From positions 1 through 64,000 of the forward strand of contig JALIHJ010000039.1 in the NCBI GenBank assembly GCA_022984795.1: a stretch of DNA of 64,000 bases, in the 5' to 3' direction. This DNA is from Fabrea salina. Lineage: Eukaryota > Ciliophora > Heterotrichea > Heterotrichida > Fabreidae. The notes under the pieces were generated by a model. It worked only from the letters and a program-made list of their open reading frames with translations, did no database searches and was not told where the DNA came from. How positions within the stretch are numbered: position 1 is the first letter of the stretch; each line of letters starts with the position of its first letter. This document shows, piece after piece, positions 37,145 through 46,712 of the stretch. The position numbers were made by a program, and so were the translations under genes.

Positions 37145-37825
37145 TTAACTATTTTTGAACTTATCTTCTAGGATCTTTAAGTACTTCAGGTGGTTAGGCG
37201 TGGCTTGCTGTATGTTAGGTCCAGAAGCTTTGTTAAACAGAGTTTTGAAGTTAGCTTGGGTGATTCTGCGTTCTGAGCAGTAACTTCTAAATTTTTGTTT
37301 TCTTTGGTGAGTTGGACTCTTTGTAATCACTTTGGGGTTGCAGTTCCAGAACTTGTTTTTGTGGGGCGAGTCAGAAGTAATTTTCTTAGTGAGGAAGTCT
37401 TTTCGGGGGTTAGGAGTGAGCACTCGGGTTATTCTGGGACTCAGCCTTAGAATATAGTCGATGTCTTTGGGTTCTTTGGAAGGAGAGTTGCTTTCGTTAG
37501 AAACTTTCTTGATTTGGGTTGGCTTTTTTCGTATTCGAAAAACTTTGCTTCTGGCGAAGCCAGGTTTGTAGTGCATGACTGCAAGGGGTTTTTTTGGGTC
37601 TTGAGTTTCGGTTTTGGGTTCAGGAGAAAGGCTTATAGTGCGCAATGATATGGAGCTGTAGCCATGGGTTTCTTTTTTTGTCTCCCGGAAACTTCTGAAG
37701 GCGCTTTTTTGGCGAGGATTTTCAGAAGGGAGGTCTTTGATGGGTTCTTTGTAGACTTCTTTTTCTGGAGTAACTACAGGTGTGTATACTGACAATACCT
37801 TTTTGGTTCTATTTTCTTTTTTCAT
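37145..37825 (-). CDS. Basic, probably disordered protein
   Basis: The 226-aa product is rich in K, R, S and P, with many SP and TP sites (SLSPEP, RLSPRI, LTPNP, SDSPHK) that suggest cyclin- or MAP-kinase phosphorylation and a cytoskeletal or nuclear role. Its C-terminus has a short conserved-looking helix (LKYLKILEDKF). No family is recognised. The start codon is 65 bases from the divergent WD40 gene. Confidence 0.6.
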   Translation of the reverse strand: MKKENRTKKVLSVYTPVVTPEKEVYKEPIKDLPSENPRQKSAFRSFRETKKETHGYSSISLRTISLSPEPKTETQDPKKPLAVMHYKPGFARSKVFRIRKKPTQIKKVSNESNSPSKEPKDIDYILRLSPRITRVLTPNPRKDFLTKKITSDSPHKNKFWNCNPKVITKSPTHQRKQKFRSYCSERRITQANFKTLFNKASGPNIQQATPNHLKYLKILEDKFKNS

Positions 37826-37890
37826 TAGTGAATAATTTAAGTATATCTGTAATCAGCAATTCAAATGCTTTTTTCCATATTGTAAACGTT

Positions 37891-38928
37891 ATGCGCACTT
37901 ACAAATCTCGTGCTTATAAAGACAGACTTAAAGGCCACAAAGACAGAATCCTCAGCTTGTTTTCCCCAGACGGAGAAGAAGGTCACATTTTAGTGAGTGG
38001 CTCGGCAGACGGGATTGTAAGGGGCTGGGATTTAAAAGCTAGGTCTGTAAGATTCAAAGTCACCATTACCAATCCTGAAAGCAACTCAGAGGTGTCTTGC
38101 ATGAGTTTCACTCACTCTTTTGTGTACGCAGGTTTCAAGGACGGACTTGTCATTAAGTTCAATCTACAAGAGTCGAAAATCGAAACCCAGTACAAAGGAC
38201 ACTCTCAACTAGTAAATGTAGTGCGGTGTTCTGACACTGAGCTGTTCTCTGTTTCGCAAGACTGCAGTTTTAAAAGGTGGGACTTAGAAAAAGGTGAGTG
38301 TGCAGCGCATTACGAGTTTTCAGACCCTATTTCGGACTTTGCAGTTAGTGGGAAAAAGGCTTTTTTGGCAAGCTGGGATACTATGATAAGGGTACTTGAC
38401 CTTGAGTCAAACGAAGTAATTAGTTCGATTACTGCTGGAACTCAACCTCTTAAGTGCATCACTCTTGAAGACAACGCTGTTTACGTAGGAGGCTGTGACA
38501 GTATTGCACGCAAGTGGGACTTAGAAACCAACGAACAAGTGGAGTTTAAAGGCCACAAAAGTTGGGTGCTGGGACTGAAAGTGCTGGGGGACTACTTGTT
38601 TACTCACTCAGAGGACAAAACTATTTGTGTATGGGACAAAAACACAGGGAACTGTGTGGATGAGTTCATAGGCCACGAAGACGGAGTGACTTTTCTTGAG
38701 TTTTCGAACAGAATGATTTACAGTGGGAGTTACGACCATTCAATTAGGAGTTGGGACTTAGAAGAAATGAACAGAAGAATCGAAGAAAAAAGCTTAATGA
38801 AACAAGAAGAGATCCTCAGCAGAAAGATCGAAGTCTACTTCGCTACTTTGAACAGCAAAAAGAAAGGCAAAAAGAAGGGCAAAAAGGGCGGAAAGGGAAA
38901 AAAAGGCAAGAAGGGTAAGAAAAAGTAA
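37891..38928 (+). CDS. WD40 beta-propeller protein with Lys/Gly-rich tail
   Basis: The 345-aa product has about seven WD40 blades (GHKDRILSLF...VRGWDL, GHSQLVNVV...FKRWDL, GHKSWVLGL...ICVWDK, GHEDGVTFL...IRSWDL). A helix and an extreme low-complexity end of Lys and Gly follow (GKKKGKKGGKGKKGKKGKKK). An upstream in-frame ATG at 37780 is disfavoured because it would overlap the divergent gene and add a hydrophobic lead. It is a scaffold protein with unknown partners. Confidence 0.85.
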   Translation: MRTYKSRAYKDRLKGHKDRILSLFSPDGEEGHILVSGSADGIVRGWDLKARSVRFKVTITNPESNSEVSCMSFTHSFVYAGFKDGLVIKFNLQESKIETQYKGHSQLVNVVRCSDTELFSVSQDCSFKRWDLEKGECAAHYEFSDPISDFAVSGKKAFLASWDTMIRVLDLESNEVISSITAGTQPLKCITLEDNAVYVGGCDSIARKWDLETNEQVEFKGHKSWVLGLKVLGDYLFTHSEDKTICVWDKNTGNCVDEFIGHEDGVTFLEFSNRMIYSGSYDHSIRSWDLEEMNRRIEEKSLMKQEEILSRKIEVYFATLNSKKKGKKKGKKGGKGKKGKKGKKK

Positions 38929-38952
38929 CTTTATTTAATGTAAAGATCTAAT

Positions 38953-41328
38953 ATGGAGTTATCCCAAGAGTATTTGGAGAGAAAAATCCAGGAGGGTCAA
39001 ATTCTAGACCTAAGTTACCGAATTTTGGGTGTGCAAGGAGCAAACTTTTTAAGCACTCAGCTGTTTGAACTTCTTTACCTTAACTTAGAGTGCTGTTCAA
39101 TCGGGCTGGCAACTATTCCTGATGTTTCGAGGATGATTTCTAACTCCCGAATTAAAACTCTCAACTTAAACAAAAACTACTTCACTGACTTTGGGGCCAA
39201 GTGCATAGCTGAGCAGTTGCCTGGGTCTTTGCTAGAATCACTCAGTTTACAAGAAAACTGCATAACTAGTTACGGAGCAACAGACCTTGCACATGCATTG
39301 GAGCATTCGAACTTGATCACTCTTGATCTAAGTCTGAACAGTATAACCAACCCAGGTGCCTCGGCACTAGCCCAGGTTATAATTCAGTCCAAGTTAAAAG
39401 CCCTTTACTTGCACTGCAACTTGATTAGTTTTAAAGGGTTATGCGAGATTCTTAACAGGATTCCTGAGTCTTCCATTGAAGAGCTGGAGTTCCATCACAA
39501 TCCACTAACAGAGGAGTTAAATTCCTATCTAATTCGACTAGAAACGCTTAACTTCCAGAGCTGCTCACTCAGTCTCAGGGCCATGGGTACTATAGTAGAT
39601 TCTTTGTCTTTGAATACCAAAGTTATTGATTTTTCAGAAAATGAGCTCAAATTCGAAGGGCCAGTTCTTTACCCCAATAGTTACTTTCATAAAGCAAACT
39701 CAAAAGGTACTACTAACTGCGACTTAAACCAACTGACTGAAATCTACTTGAATAATCAATCTACCATTAAACTTGAAAACTTTGACTGCTCAAAACTCAC
39801 TCATGCAAAGTTCGGGCACATCCGTGGCCTTGAGTTGCTTCCTAAGTTCCGTTTTATCTACTTGGACTTATCAAGCCCTGAGCCATTGCCTAAAATTAAC
39901 CACATTTGCACTTCAGATCTAACTTACCTAAACTTAAGTGAGCGCAGTAACTTAACCACAGCTTTTTCATCACTACCAAAAGCACTAATTAACTCTAAGA
40001 TAGAAAAACTCTATCTTAAAAACTGCAGAATAAAAAACAAGTTCCTAAAAAAACTATCAAATGCAGTCAGCAAGAGGCATGTCAAAGAGCTTGATTTAGA
40101 AGGAAACTTCATAGGAGACAAAGGAGTTGAATGTCTTGCCTTGCACATTCCAAACTGGCCCATTACTTACCTGAACTTAGGAAAAAACAAGCTAACCAAC
40201 AAAAGCTTAGAGTTCCTTTCACGCTCAGTTCCTATCTCCGAACTGCAACACCTTGATTTGGCTGAGAATTCATTTGGTAGAGATTCTAATTTTCTGATCC
40301 AAATACTGAATACTTCTAATCTCAAGTCAATCAACTTGAAAAAAACCGATGGTACTGCAGAAGTGTGTCCAGAATTCTTTTTTGCTTTGTTCACTCGACC
40401 AACTCTTAGTAAGGTCAACTTAAGTGGAGTCAAAGTGCTTCATTTCGAAGAAACCCAACTGGATTACCTAACCCAAAAGTACTCACTGACTTTTCTGGAG
40501 CCGGGGAAGTGCTTGGAGCCGCCTAAAAACTCTGAACTCATTGACTTAGTTCTAGGTGGAGCTAGGTCAAACTTGGGCAAGATCTTAGCCCTTATAAGCC
40601 CTAGAATAAAAAAGCTTAGCTTGAATCATACTAGCGACCCTAGAGTACTTGAGTTTCTTTCTGGGACACTTGTATTTTCCCAAATGTGGAGGTTAAGTCT
40701 AAGGCATGGAGAAACTAATCAGTATTCAATTGAGTTATTGTGCCAGTCCCTAAAGTATTCTAATCTGAGGTACCTTGACTTATCTTCAACTAAATTGAGC
40801 TATTATTCTGTCTCAGTAATTGCTCAAAGCTTAGAGTCAAGCAGAATTGCTTGTTTAGACTTATCTGGAAACAATGGTACTTCAAAAGGAGTAGAATGCA
40901 TAGCAGAAGCACTTCCTTCCTCTTCACTTACTTGTCTCAGTCTTAATTACAGCTCTATAACTTCCAAAGAAGCTATAGTTCTTGCAAATTCTTTACCCTA
41001 CTGCCAGTTGGCTTACCTTTACCTGGGCAAAAATTATATTGGTTATGGAGGTGCCCACGCATTTTCAGAGGCAATTCCCAGAAGTCACTTGTTAGAGCTT
41101 GGCATTCAAGAAAACCCAATAGGAGACATTGGAGCTTACATTATATGCACCCAACTTCCCAAGTCCAAAATTACAAGGCTCAACGCATCTTGGGAGCAAT
41201 GGGTTGATAAGTCCCAAATCCCTTACTCATACCGTGAACAAGAATACTACAATATAAGTTACAAGGGGTCACTTGTATGGAGTGTGAACGAGTATGAATT
41301 GAAGTTTGCATTTAAAAACGAATTTTAA
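38953..41328 (+). CDS. Leucine-rich-repeat protein, ribonuclease-inhibitor type
   Basis: The 791-aa product is built almost wholly of 28-residue LRRs (LxxLxLxxNxITxxGAxxLAxxL), as in RanGAP, NLR and ribonuclease inhibitor. The best blocks are at about residues 60-190, 350-430 and 600-745. The middle is more degenerate. There is no NACHT, kinase or F-box domain and no membrane span. Such LRR proteins are numerous in ciliates. The specific role is unknown. Its TAA shares bases with the stop of the convergent small gene. Confidence 0.85.
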   Translation: MELSQEYLERKIQEGQILDLSYRILGVQGANFLSTQLFELLYLNLECCSIGLATIPDVSRMISNSRIKTLNLNKNYFTDFGAKCIAEQLPGSLLESLSLQENCITSYGATDLAHALEHSNLITLDLSLNSITNPGASALAQVIIQSKLKALYLHCNLISFKGLCEILNRIPESSIEELEFHHNPLTEELNSYLIRLETLNFQSCSLSLRAMGTIVDSLSLNTKVIDFSENELKFEGPVLYPNSYFHKANSKGTTNCDLNQLTEIYLNNQSTIKLENFDCSKLTHAKFGHIRGLELLPKFRFIYLDLSSPEPLPKINHICTSDLTYLNLSERSNLTTAFSSLPKALINSKIEKLYLKNCRIKNKFLKKLSNAVSKRHVKELDLEGNFIGDKGVECLALHIPNWPITYLNLGKNKLTNKSLEFLSRSVPISELQHLDLAENSFGRDSNFLIQILNTSNLKSINLKKTDGTAEVCPEFFFALFTRPTLSKVNLSGVKVLHFEETQLDYLTQKYSLTFLEPGKCLEPPKNSELIDLVLGGARSNLGKILALISPRIKKLSLNHTSDPRVLEFLSGTLVFSQMWRLSLRHGETNQYSIELLCQSLKYSNLRYLDLSSTKLSYYSVSVIAQSLESSRIACLDLSGNNGTSKGVECIAEALPSSSLTCLSLNYSSITSKEAIVLANSLPYCQLAYLYLGKNYIGYGGAHAFSEAIPRSHLLELGIQENPIGDIGAYIICTQLPKSKITRLNASWEQWVDKSQIPYSYREQEYYNISYKGSLVWSVNEYELKFAFKNEF

Positions 41329-41672
41329 TGACTATTAAGTTTATCTAAAGCTTTGTCGAACTCACTGAAGGCTTTTTCTTGAACTTGTAAAATGCATTGC
41401 TTCTTTTCATAAGTTTCGCCTACAGTTTCGCCAGTATGTTTGTCCATGCACTTTTGAATGCCTTTTTTAAGCTGGTTTTGAATAGAGTTGTAGTCTCTTA
41501 AAAAGACTCTGTGCTTAGCCGAACACTTTTCCTGGCAAATTGCAAGAAAACTTTCATCGTAGCCAAAAAACTTTGTGGTCCCCATGCAATCGTGCTTGCA
41601 TGCAGATAAGTAGTAATGCCTTGCTGTTTTGATTTCTGGTTCTAGCAAAACTGCATTTAGGTACTTTTCCAT
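41325..41672 (-). CDS. Small twin-CX3C protein, possibly mitochondrial intermembrane space
   Basis: The 115-aa product has two CX3C motifs (CKHDC at about 26-30, CQEKC at 47-51) 16 residues apart, followed by two more Cys (KCMDKH, KQC). Twin CX3C is the mark of small Tim chaperones and related proteins folded by the Mia40 pathway, and FAM136A has a similar Cys pattern. I cannot choose between these. There is no signal peptide. Confidence 0.5.
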   Translation of the reverse strand: MEKYLNAVLLEPEIKTARHYYLSACKHDCMGTTKFFGYDESFLAICQEKCSAKHRVFLRDYNSIQNQLKKGIQKCMDKHTGETVGETYEKKQCILQVQEKAFSEFDKALDKLNSH

Positions 41673-41734
41673 TTTACAATAATTATTTAGAAATTCCTAC
41701 TAATTAGCCACATAGATTACCTTAACTAAGAAAT

Positions 41735-42589
41735 ATGATGTCTGAGAAGAAGGTTAGAACTAAGCGTACTGAAGATGAGTCTTTTCTGTCAAATGCTAAC
41801 TTCCCCTTAACTAGAGTTGGAACAACTATGCACCTTAACTGCGGTCCAAACGATATTGAAAACCGCATTATATCTGTGGAGGATTCCCAAAGCGCTAAAG
41901 CTTTTTCCGCCCTTCTAGATGATTCTAATTCTACTTTGCATATTCAGAGTGGAAGGGGCTTTACAATTTACTCTGGAGAATTTAGTGGAGTTCCAGTGTC
42001 CGTCATTTCCACAGGCATTGGAAGCAGCATGATGGATTTTCTCGTTAGAGAAGCAACTTGTTTCTTAGAAGGTTCTGTCGCCATTTTTCGCCTTGCATCT
42101 TGTGAAGTCCTTAAGAGCCAAGTAGACCCTGAAGCAATAATTCTAAGCCAGGCTTCCCGTAGCATCCAGCAAAACTACGACTATGAGCCAGGTTGTGGGT
42201 TTGACCCTTACCGGATTTCAAATCCGATAGAAGCTGACAGTGACTTATACAACGTTTTAAAAGGAAAATTCCAGAGCTTAACCAGCAAAGTAGAAGAAGG
42301 AACTAACATTTCTACTGAAACTTTCTATGCTTGCCAAGGCAAAAAGGACGAAAGGTTTTCTGAGTACAATGAAAACTTAATTTCGGACTTGATGAAACTA
42401 GAACCTGATGCTTTAAGCATGGACATGGAAACTTTTAAGCTGTACCACTTGGCAAGCAGAAGCAAAGGCAAAATTAAGGCAGTTGCTGCACTAACAAGAG
42501 CGCACCAAGACAAGTCCGTTCTGGAAGAAACCCAACATCTAAGTGCAAATGCAGTGTTACAAGCTATAACTTCTATTGATTTAGAGTAA
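41735..42589 (+). CDS. Uridine phosphorylase-like nucleoside phosphorylase
   Basis: The product has 284 aa of the PNP/UDP family: an RVGTTMHL start strand, STGIGSSMMDFLVREA (phosphate and ribose site), a fused substrate region and SMDMETFKLYHLA (the MEt motif binding ribose). It splits uridine or a related nucleoside for pyrimidine salvage. There are two possible ATGs at the start (MM). Confidence 0.88.
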   Translation: MMSEKKVRTKRTEDESFLSNANFPLTRVGTTMHLNCGPNDIENRIISVEDSQSAKAFSALLDDSNSTLHIQSGRGFTIYSGEFSGVPVSVISTGIGSSMMDFLVREATCFLEGSVAIFRLASCEVLKSQVDPEAIILSQASRSIQQNYDYEPGCGFDPYRISNPIEADSDLYNVLKGKFQSLTSKVEEGTNISTETFYACQGKKDERFSEYNENLISDLMKLEPDALSMDMETFKLYHLASRSKGKIKAVAALTRAHQDKSVLEETQHLSANAVLQAITSIDLE

Positions 42590-42593
42590 GTTA

Positions 42594-45095
42594 TTAACAA
42601 AAACCAGGTGGAGGACTCGTGTTGAATTGAGGTTCGTCAGTATGGTACTCAACAGAGTCAGTTCTGTGGTGAGGCGGGAAAGGGCCTTGCAAAGAGTCGG
42701 AAATACTTTCTTCGCCTTCACACAGAAGTTGCTCAATAAACCTTTTTTGGCGTTCTTCGTGCTCAGTGTCCAAAGTTGACTGTGGTCCACTTTCAGCAAA
42801 GTCAGCAGGCAAGTTGGAAACGTTCACTACTTTCTGAGGCGGAGGATGCAGGTAGAATAAGGACCCTTGGAAGTAGTCTGATCCTGGGTTGGGAGGGATC
42901 AAGTGGGAAGTTTGATAAGTTTCTTTGAAAGGAGTGTAGTACTCAGAGTACGACCTGCGAGTAGTTAGTATCTTGGAGTCTCCGGAACCTACCACTTCTA
43001 AGTTGCGTGAACCAAAGCGTTGGGAAAACTCATAAATGCTTGAGCATTTGAATTCTCCCCAGTTCACGGAGTAGCCTAGTTTAGAGCTGAGAATTTGTTC
43101 CACCTTGGTGCCAGGCAGTCCTTGTTTGTTTTCTTTCAAAATTTCACTGATGACTTTCAGAATTTCTTTTTCGTCACTGCTTTTCTTTTTGCGGTTTTTG
43201 AGCACAGCAAAGGGGTGGTTGGTGCCTCTTTGTTCTACGTCCACGTCTGGCATAGTCGTGAGTAGGTCTTTGAGTTTGGCAAATCCCAACTCTCCCAAGT
43301 CCAGAGGAAAACTCAGTTTTCTTTTTAAGTACAAAGGAAGTTGGGCCAGTGACATTCCTCCCCGGGACTCCTTAAGCACTTCTATGATGCTTCTTTGGAC
43401 TGACTTAAGTTTTGTTTCAGTTTCGGGGTCGTTTGGCTTCTTGACAGCACCAGCAGTCCAAACCAGCAGTGTTTTTTGGTATCTCAAAAGGTCTTCGTTT
43501 ATAGCAAGCTGCACCATGTAGCTGAGTTTGCCCAGTGAAGACTGTGTCAGGGCAGTTGGGCCGCACATCTTCAAAAACTGTGCACAGCCGTACCTGCCTC
43601 CTGCAATGGCTTTGCTTTCGTCTATGGTTTCGCCTGGTCCTCTGAAGTACCCGTCTAGGAAGTTAAGGAAAGTCTTCCACTCAGCACTTCTTTTGAGTCC
43701 CAAAACATCTCCTTCTTTGATGTACTGGTCCACACTCTCCCAGTCTTCTTCTTTAGGGTAAATTGCATAGGTTTCGGCCCCTGTCACGGGGTCAGTGATT
43801 TCTTTTACAGTGAATTCAGGAATCAGAGAAGTAGAAAACAAAGGTTCAGAGTCTACTTGTTGGTGCGAAAACAAAGAAAAACTCAGTTGGGGCCCTGCTG
43901 TAGGGGCACTTCGAGTGTGGTGGTGCTTCTCCTTGGAAGAGCCTCTGCAAGCGTCAAGCAAGTTCTGCCACTGGGTGTTTGAAGGCTTGAAGTCAAAAAC
44001 TTCTTTCATCCGTGACTGGATAGCTCGTTCGGTGGGAAGCATTTCGTCTATTTTGAGAGAACGAAGAGTCCAAAGTAAGCTTTCTAAACTAAGACTGTCC
44101 AAGCGCATGCTTACAAAACACACTTGTTTAAGTGTTCCGAATTTGCGCTCACTTACGTGAAGTATGCCTAGTTCCTGGCCTGAGTTCAAGATGCTTCGGG
44201 CTTTTTCTTGTTTCAAGCTCGTTCTTGTTTGTAGATAAGACAAAAGCCAGTTGACTTCATGCATTAGCATGCCTCTGTCAGCAAACTCCTTCAGGAGTGT
44301 AAGAAGCATATTATGCGATGACTCTTGTCCAGTTTTGTTGAAAAATCGCTGGTAAACAGGACACCCTTCTAATATTACTAACTGTTGCCCAGGCTTGTTT
44401 CCCCTGAGTTCGGAGTAGGAGTTCCGAATTGTAGGACGTGCAATTGAAGTTCGGGAAGCAGCAAAATTTTCCCTGGGCAGCATTTCTAAACTCACGGGGT
44501 TCAAAGGAACTAAGGTAGGGGAAACGTGGATGGTAACTGGCAAGTTGGACTGGAGCTGTGCAAGATGAGGCCTGATTTGGACAGCTTTTCCACTGAGCAA
44601 GAGTATGTGGGTGACCCCTTTGGCGCCTGTCATAGACATATCCAACATCAAAGCTTCGAGCTCCCTAAGACCTTCACACACTCTGAGCTCTACCGAACAA
44701 GCAGTGAAGGTGTCGAGCCACTTTAAAAACATGTCGCCATAAGCTTTGATAAAAGAGAGTCCCGGGTAGCGCCCCTGGATGTGAGTTACTATACCTGAAA
44801 TATCCTCAGGCCGCAGAGGACTGCACGAAGAAAGGTCCCAAAAAACGGCTACCCGAGACCCAACTGGCTGCAGGGAGTGTGTTGCGTGTTTTTCTTGGCA
44901 AATGCTGCATAAAGCCACGCCGCAGGAATCGCAAAATTGTTGCGACGCAGCACCACATGCACAGATTGGAGGGCGGGAGTGAGTTTTGCGCTTCCCGCCG
45001 CGGTGTATGACTTGGTCACAAGCTGTGCAGAGTTTTTGTTCGCATTCGGAGCAGAAAACGTTTGCTTGTTTTTGAGTACACTCTTCGCAGTTCAT
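42594..45095 (-). CDS. B-box / NYN / LOTUS protein (MARF1-like RNA regulator)
   Basis: The 833-aa product has two B-box zinc fingers at residues 1-75 (CEECTQKQANVFCSECEQKLCTACD and CACGAASQQFCDSCGVALCSIC). An NYN domain follows at 82-195 (VAVFWDLSSCSP, HILLLSGKAVQI). The usual second Asp pair of NYN nucleases (SGDxDF) reads SGKAVQI, so cleavage is doubtful. Two OST-HTH/LOTUS domains lie at about 575-640 and 645-720 (RSIIEVLKESRGGMSLAQLPLYLKRK; ISEILKENKQGLPGTKVEQIL). NYN plus LOTUS is the layout of MARF1, and LOTUS domains bind RNA G-quadruplexes or Vasa-type helicases. The B-box addition is unusual. Confidence 0.8.
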   Translation of the reverse strand: MNCEECTQKQANVFCSECEQKLCTACDQVIHRGGKRKTHSRPPICACGAASQQFCDSCGVALCSICQEKHATHSLQPVGSRVAVFWDLSSCSPLRPEDISGIVTHIQGRYPGLSFIKAYGDMFLKWLDTFTACSVELRVCEGLRELEALMLDMSMTGAKGVTHILLLSGKAVQIRPHLAQLQSNLPVTIHVSPTLVPLNPVSLEMLPRENFAASRTSIARPTIRNSYSELRGNKPGQQLVILEGCPVYQRFFNKTGQESSHNMLLTLLKEFADRGMLMHEVNWLLSYLQTRTSLKQEKARSILNSGQELGILHVSERKFGTLKQVCFVSMRLDSLSLESLLWTLRSLKIDEMLPTERAIQSRMKEVFDFKPSNTQWQNLLDACRGSSKEKHHHTRSAPTAGPQLSFSLFSHQQVDSEPLFSTSLIPEFTVKEITDPVTGAETYAIYPKEEDWESVDQYIKEGDVLGLKRSAEWKTFLNFLDGYFRGPGETIDESKAIAGGRYGCAQFLKMCGPTALTQSSLGKLSYMVQLAINEDLLRYQKTLLVWTAGAVKKPNDPETETKLKSVQRSIIEVLKESRGGMSLAQLPLYLKRKLSFPLDLGELGFAKLKDLLTTMPDVDVEQRGTNHPFAVLKNRKKKSSDEKEILKVISEILKENKQGLPGTKVEQILSSKLGYSVNWGEFKCSSIYEFSQRFGSRNLEVVGSGDSKILTTRRSYSEYYTPFKETYQTSHLIPPNPGSDYFQGSLFYLHPPPQKVVNVSNLPADFAESGPQSTLDTEHEERQKRFIEQLLCEGEESISDSLQGPFPPHHRTDSVEYHTDEPQFNTSPPPGFC

Positions 45096-45127
45096 TTAAT
45101 ATTTTATTATGGATACTTGTGTCTTAT

Positions 45128-45265
45128 ATGTACCGGCAAACAGCCACTTTTAAAGTGTTAAATAAATTACTGTTTATTTCCCCAATTATTTTTGTGGGAA
45201 CTTTGTTAAAAGTGGAGAGTTTTTTCATTTATGCCCGCGAAATTCTTAAGATGCTAATTCAGTAG
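45128..45265 (+). CDS. Putative 45-aa membrane protein
   Basis: The ATG-to-TAG frame fills the 180-base gap between two minus-strand genes. It encodes MYRQTATFKVLNKLLF, a membrane span (LLFISPIIFVGTLL) and a basic end. Its size and make-up resemble small subunits of ER or mitochondrial complexes. No family is recognised. It is divergent from the LOTUS gene, with 32 bases between start codons. Confidence 0.4.
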   Translation: MYRQTATFKVLNKLLFISPIIFVGTLLKVESFFIYAREILKMLIQ

Positions 45266-45275
45266 AATTAATGAG

Positions 45276-46697
45276 TTAATTACTCCTTTCCAAGAATTGT
45301 CTGAACTCGTCGAAACTCACAACCCCGTCTCCGTCAGTGTCAGCTTCAGCCAAGAAGGCGCTCCATTCCGAATCTTCAATTCCAGGAATCGCTATTCTGA
45401 GTTCATTAATGCTTAGATTCCCGTCTCCTCCTTGGTCATACGTGTTGAAAGCCTGCTTCAGGTACATACTGTCTGCTTCAAACTTCCAGTTGCCACAAGC
45501 TGTAACGAACTCAGTGTAGTCGATGTACCCACTTGAGTCAATATCGCACTTCTTCATGATTTCTTCGATGTCTTCTGGAGTTTCCAGGTCAAGTTGTTTG
45601 TAGCCTTTTTTAAGTTCTTGTTTGCTTAACTTGCCGTCTTTGTTTTCGTCTAGAGACTTAAAAATCCTAGAGAGGTGCTCTTTTTCTTCGTTAGACACAA
45701 CTTGCGAAGAAATAAAAGTTAGAATAGACTTTTCTAGTTTACTTTGAGCTCTGAACTTGCTTAGGTTGTTTAGGGACTGGGTAACAATAGGCTTTTCTGG
45801 ACCTTCTTCGGAGGCATTGGAGGCTATCCAAGGGTGGTTTAGCACATCGCTGACAGTAATTCTTTTCCTAGGATCTTTGCAAAGCATCTTGGTTATTAGG
45901 TCTTTGGCCTCTTGGGAGATGCTTGTCCATTCTTTTGAGTCAAACTCAAGGTTGTCCTGGACAATGCTTGACATGATGGCTTTTTGGTTTTTGCCGTAAA
46001 AAGGAGGCCTTCCTGACAAAAGGATGTACAAAATCACTCCGCAGCTCCAAATGTCGCACCTGTAGTCGTACTGGCCCTTAACTACTTCTGGAGCCAAGAA
46101 GTACAGTGTGCCTATTTTCTGAGTGAGCCTTTCGTTTTTGGTGGCTTTCAAAGAAATCCCGAAGTCGATGATTTTGATGGGCGAGTTCTCGTCTTTGTTG
46201 GAAAACATTAAGTTTTCAGGCTTGAGGTCTCTGTGCACAATTCCATTGGCATGCAAGTAACTGACAGCATTCATGCAGTCCTTGAGGATTCTGGCTGTTA
46301 GGTTTTCGCTTAGGCTTTTTTGTTCAGCAATCCTTTCAAACACTTCGCCTCCACTGAGGTACTCAGATACTATGTAGTAGTGCTTAGGACTTTCAATGAC
46401 TTCATAGACTTTCATGATGTTGGGGTGATCCAGCGACTTTAAAATCTCTATTTCTTTGAGAATAGCTTCTGAGTCTTCTAGTTCAATTACGGACTTTTTA
46501 AGCTCTTTGACTGCTCTGGTCAGTTTGGTCCGCTTGTCTTTGACCAAGAAGACCTTTCCGAACCCCCCTTCGCCTAATTGCTTGTCTATATCGTAGAAGT
46601 TTATTAAAGGTCCTTTCTTAGTGGTTACAAACAACCCTGGACGAATAGCTGACTCGGATTTCTCAGGTGGCATGTCTTTTGAGTCACAACAACCCAT
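45276..46697 (-). CDS. Calcium-dependent protein kinase (canonical CDPK)
   Basis: The 473-aa product starts MGCCDSKD (myristoylation plus palmitoylation). The kinase domain at residues 36-292 has GEGGFGKV, AVKEL, HRDLKPENLMF, DFG and the APE loop. An autoinhibitory junction follows. Four complete EF-hands come next (DENKDGKLSKQEL, DIDSSGYIDYTEF, DQGGDGNLSINEL, DTDGDGVVSFDEF). This is the full plant/alveolate CDPK design and is expected to be membrane-bound and calcium-activated. Confidence 0.96.
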   Translation of the reverse strand: MGCCDSKDMPPEKSESAIRPGLFVTTKKGPLINFYDIDKQLGEGGFGKVFLVKDKRTKLTRAVKELKKSVIELEDSEAILKEIEILKSLDHPNIMKVYEVIESPKHYYIVSEYLSGGEVFERIAEQKSLSENLTARILKDCMNAVSYLHANGIVHRDLKPENLMFSNKDENSPIKIIDFGISLKATKNERLTQKIGTLYFLAPEVVKGQYDYRCDIWSCGVILYILLSGRPPFYGKNQKAIMSSIVQDNLEFDSKEWTSISQEAKDLITKMLCKDPRKRITVSDVLNHPWIASNASEEGPEKPIVTQSLNNLSKFRAQSKLEKSILTFISSQVVSNEEKEHLSRIFKSLDENKDGKLSKQELKKGYKQLDLETPEDIEEIMKKCDIDSSGYIDYTEFVTACGNWKFEADSMYLKQAFNTYDQGGDGNLSINELRIAIPGIEDSEWSAFLAEADTDGDGVVSFDEFRQFLERSN

Positions 46698-46712
46698 TTT
46701 TACTAATAATTT

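Noticed and set aside
27627-37825. A true operon of channel, actin-like protein and kinase
   Set aside because: Close same-strand spacing is general in this genome, the functions are not linked in an obvious way, and nothing in the sequence shows a shared transcript. It is kept only as a question about spacing.
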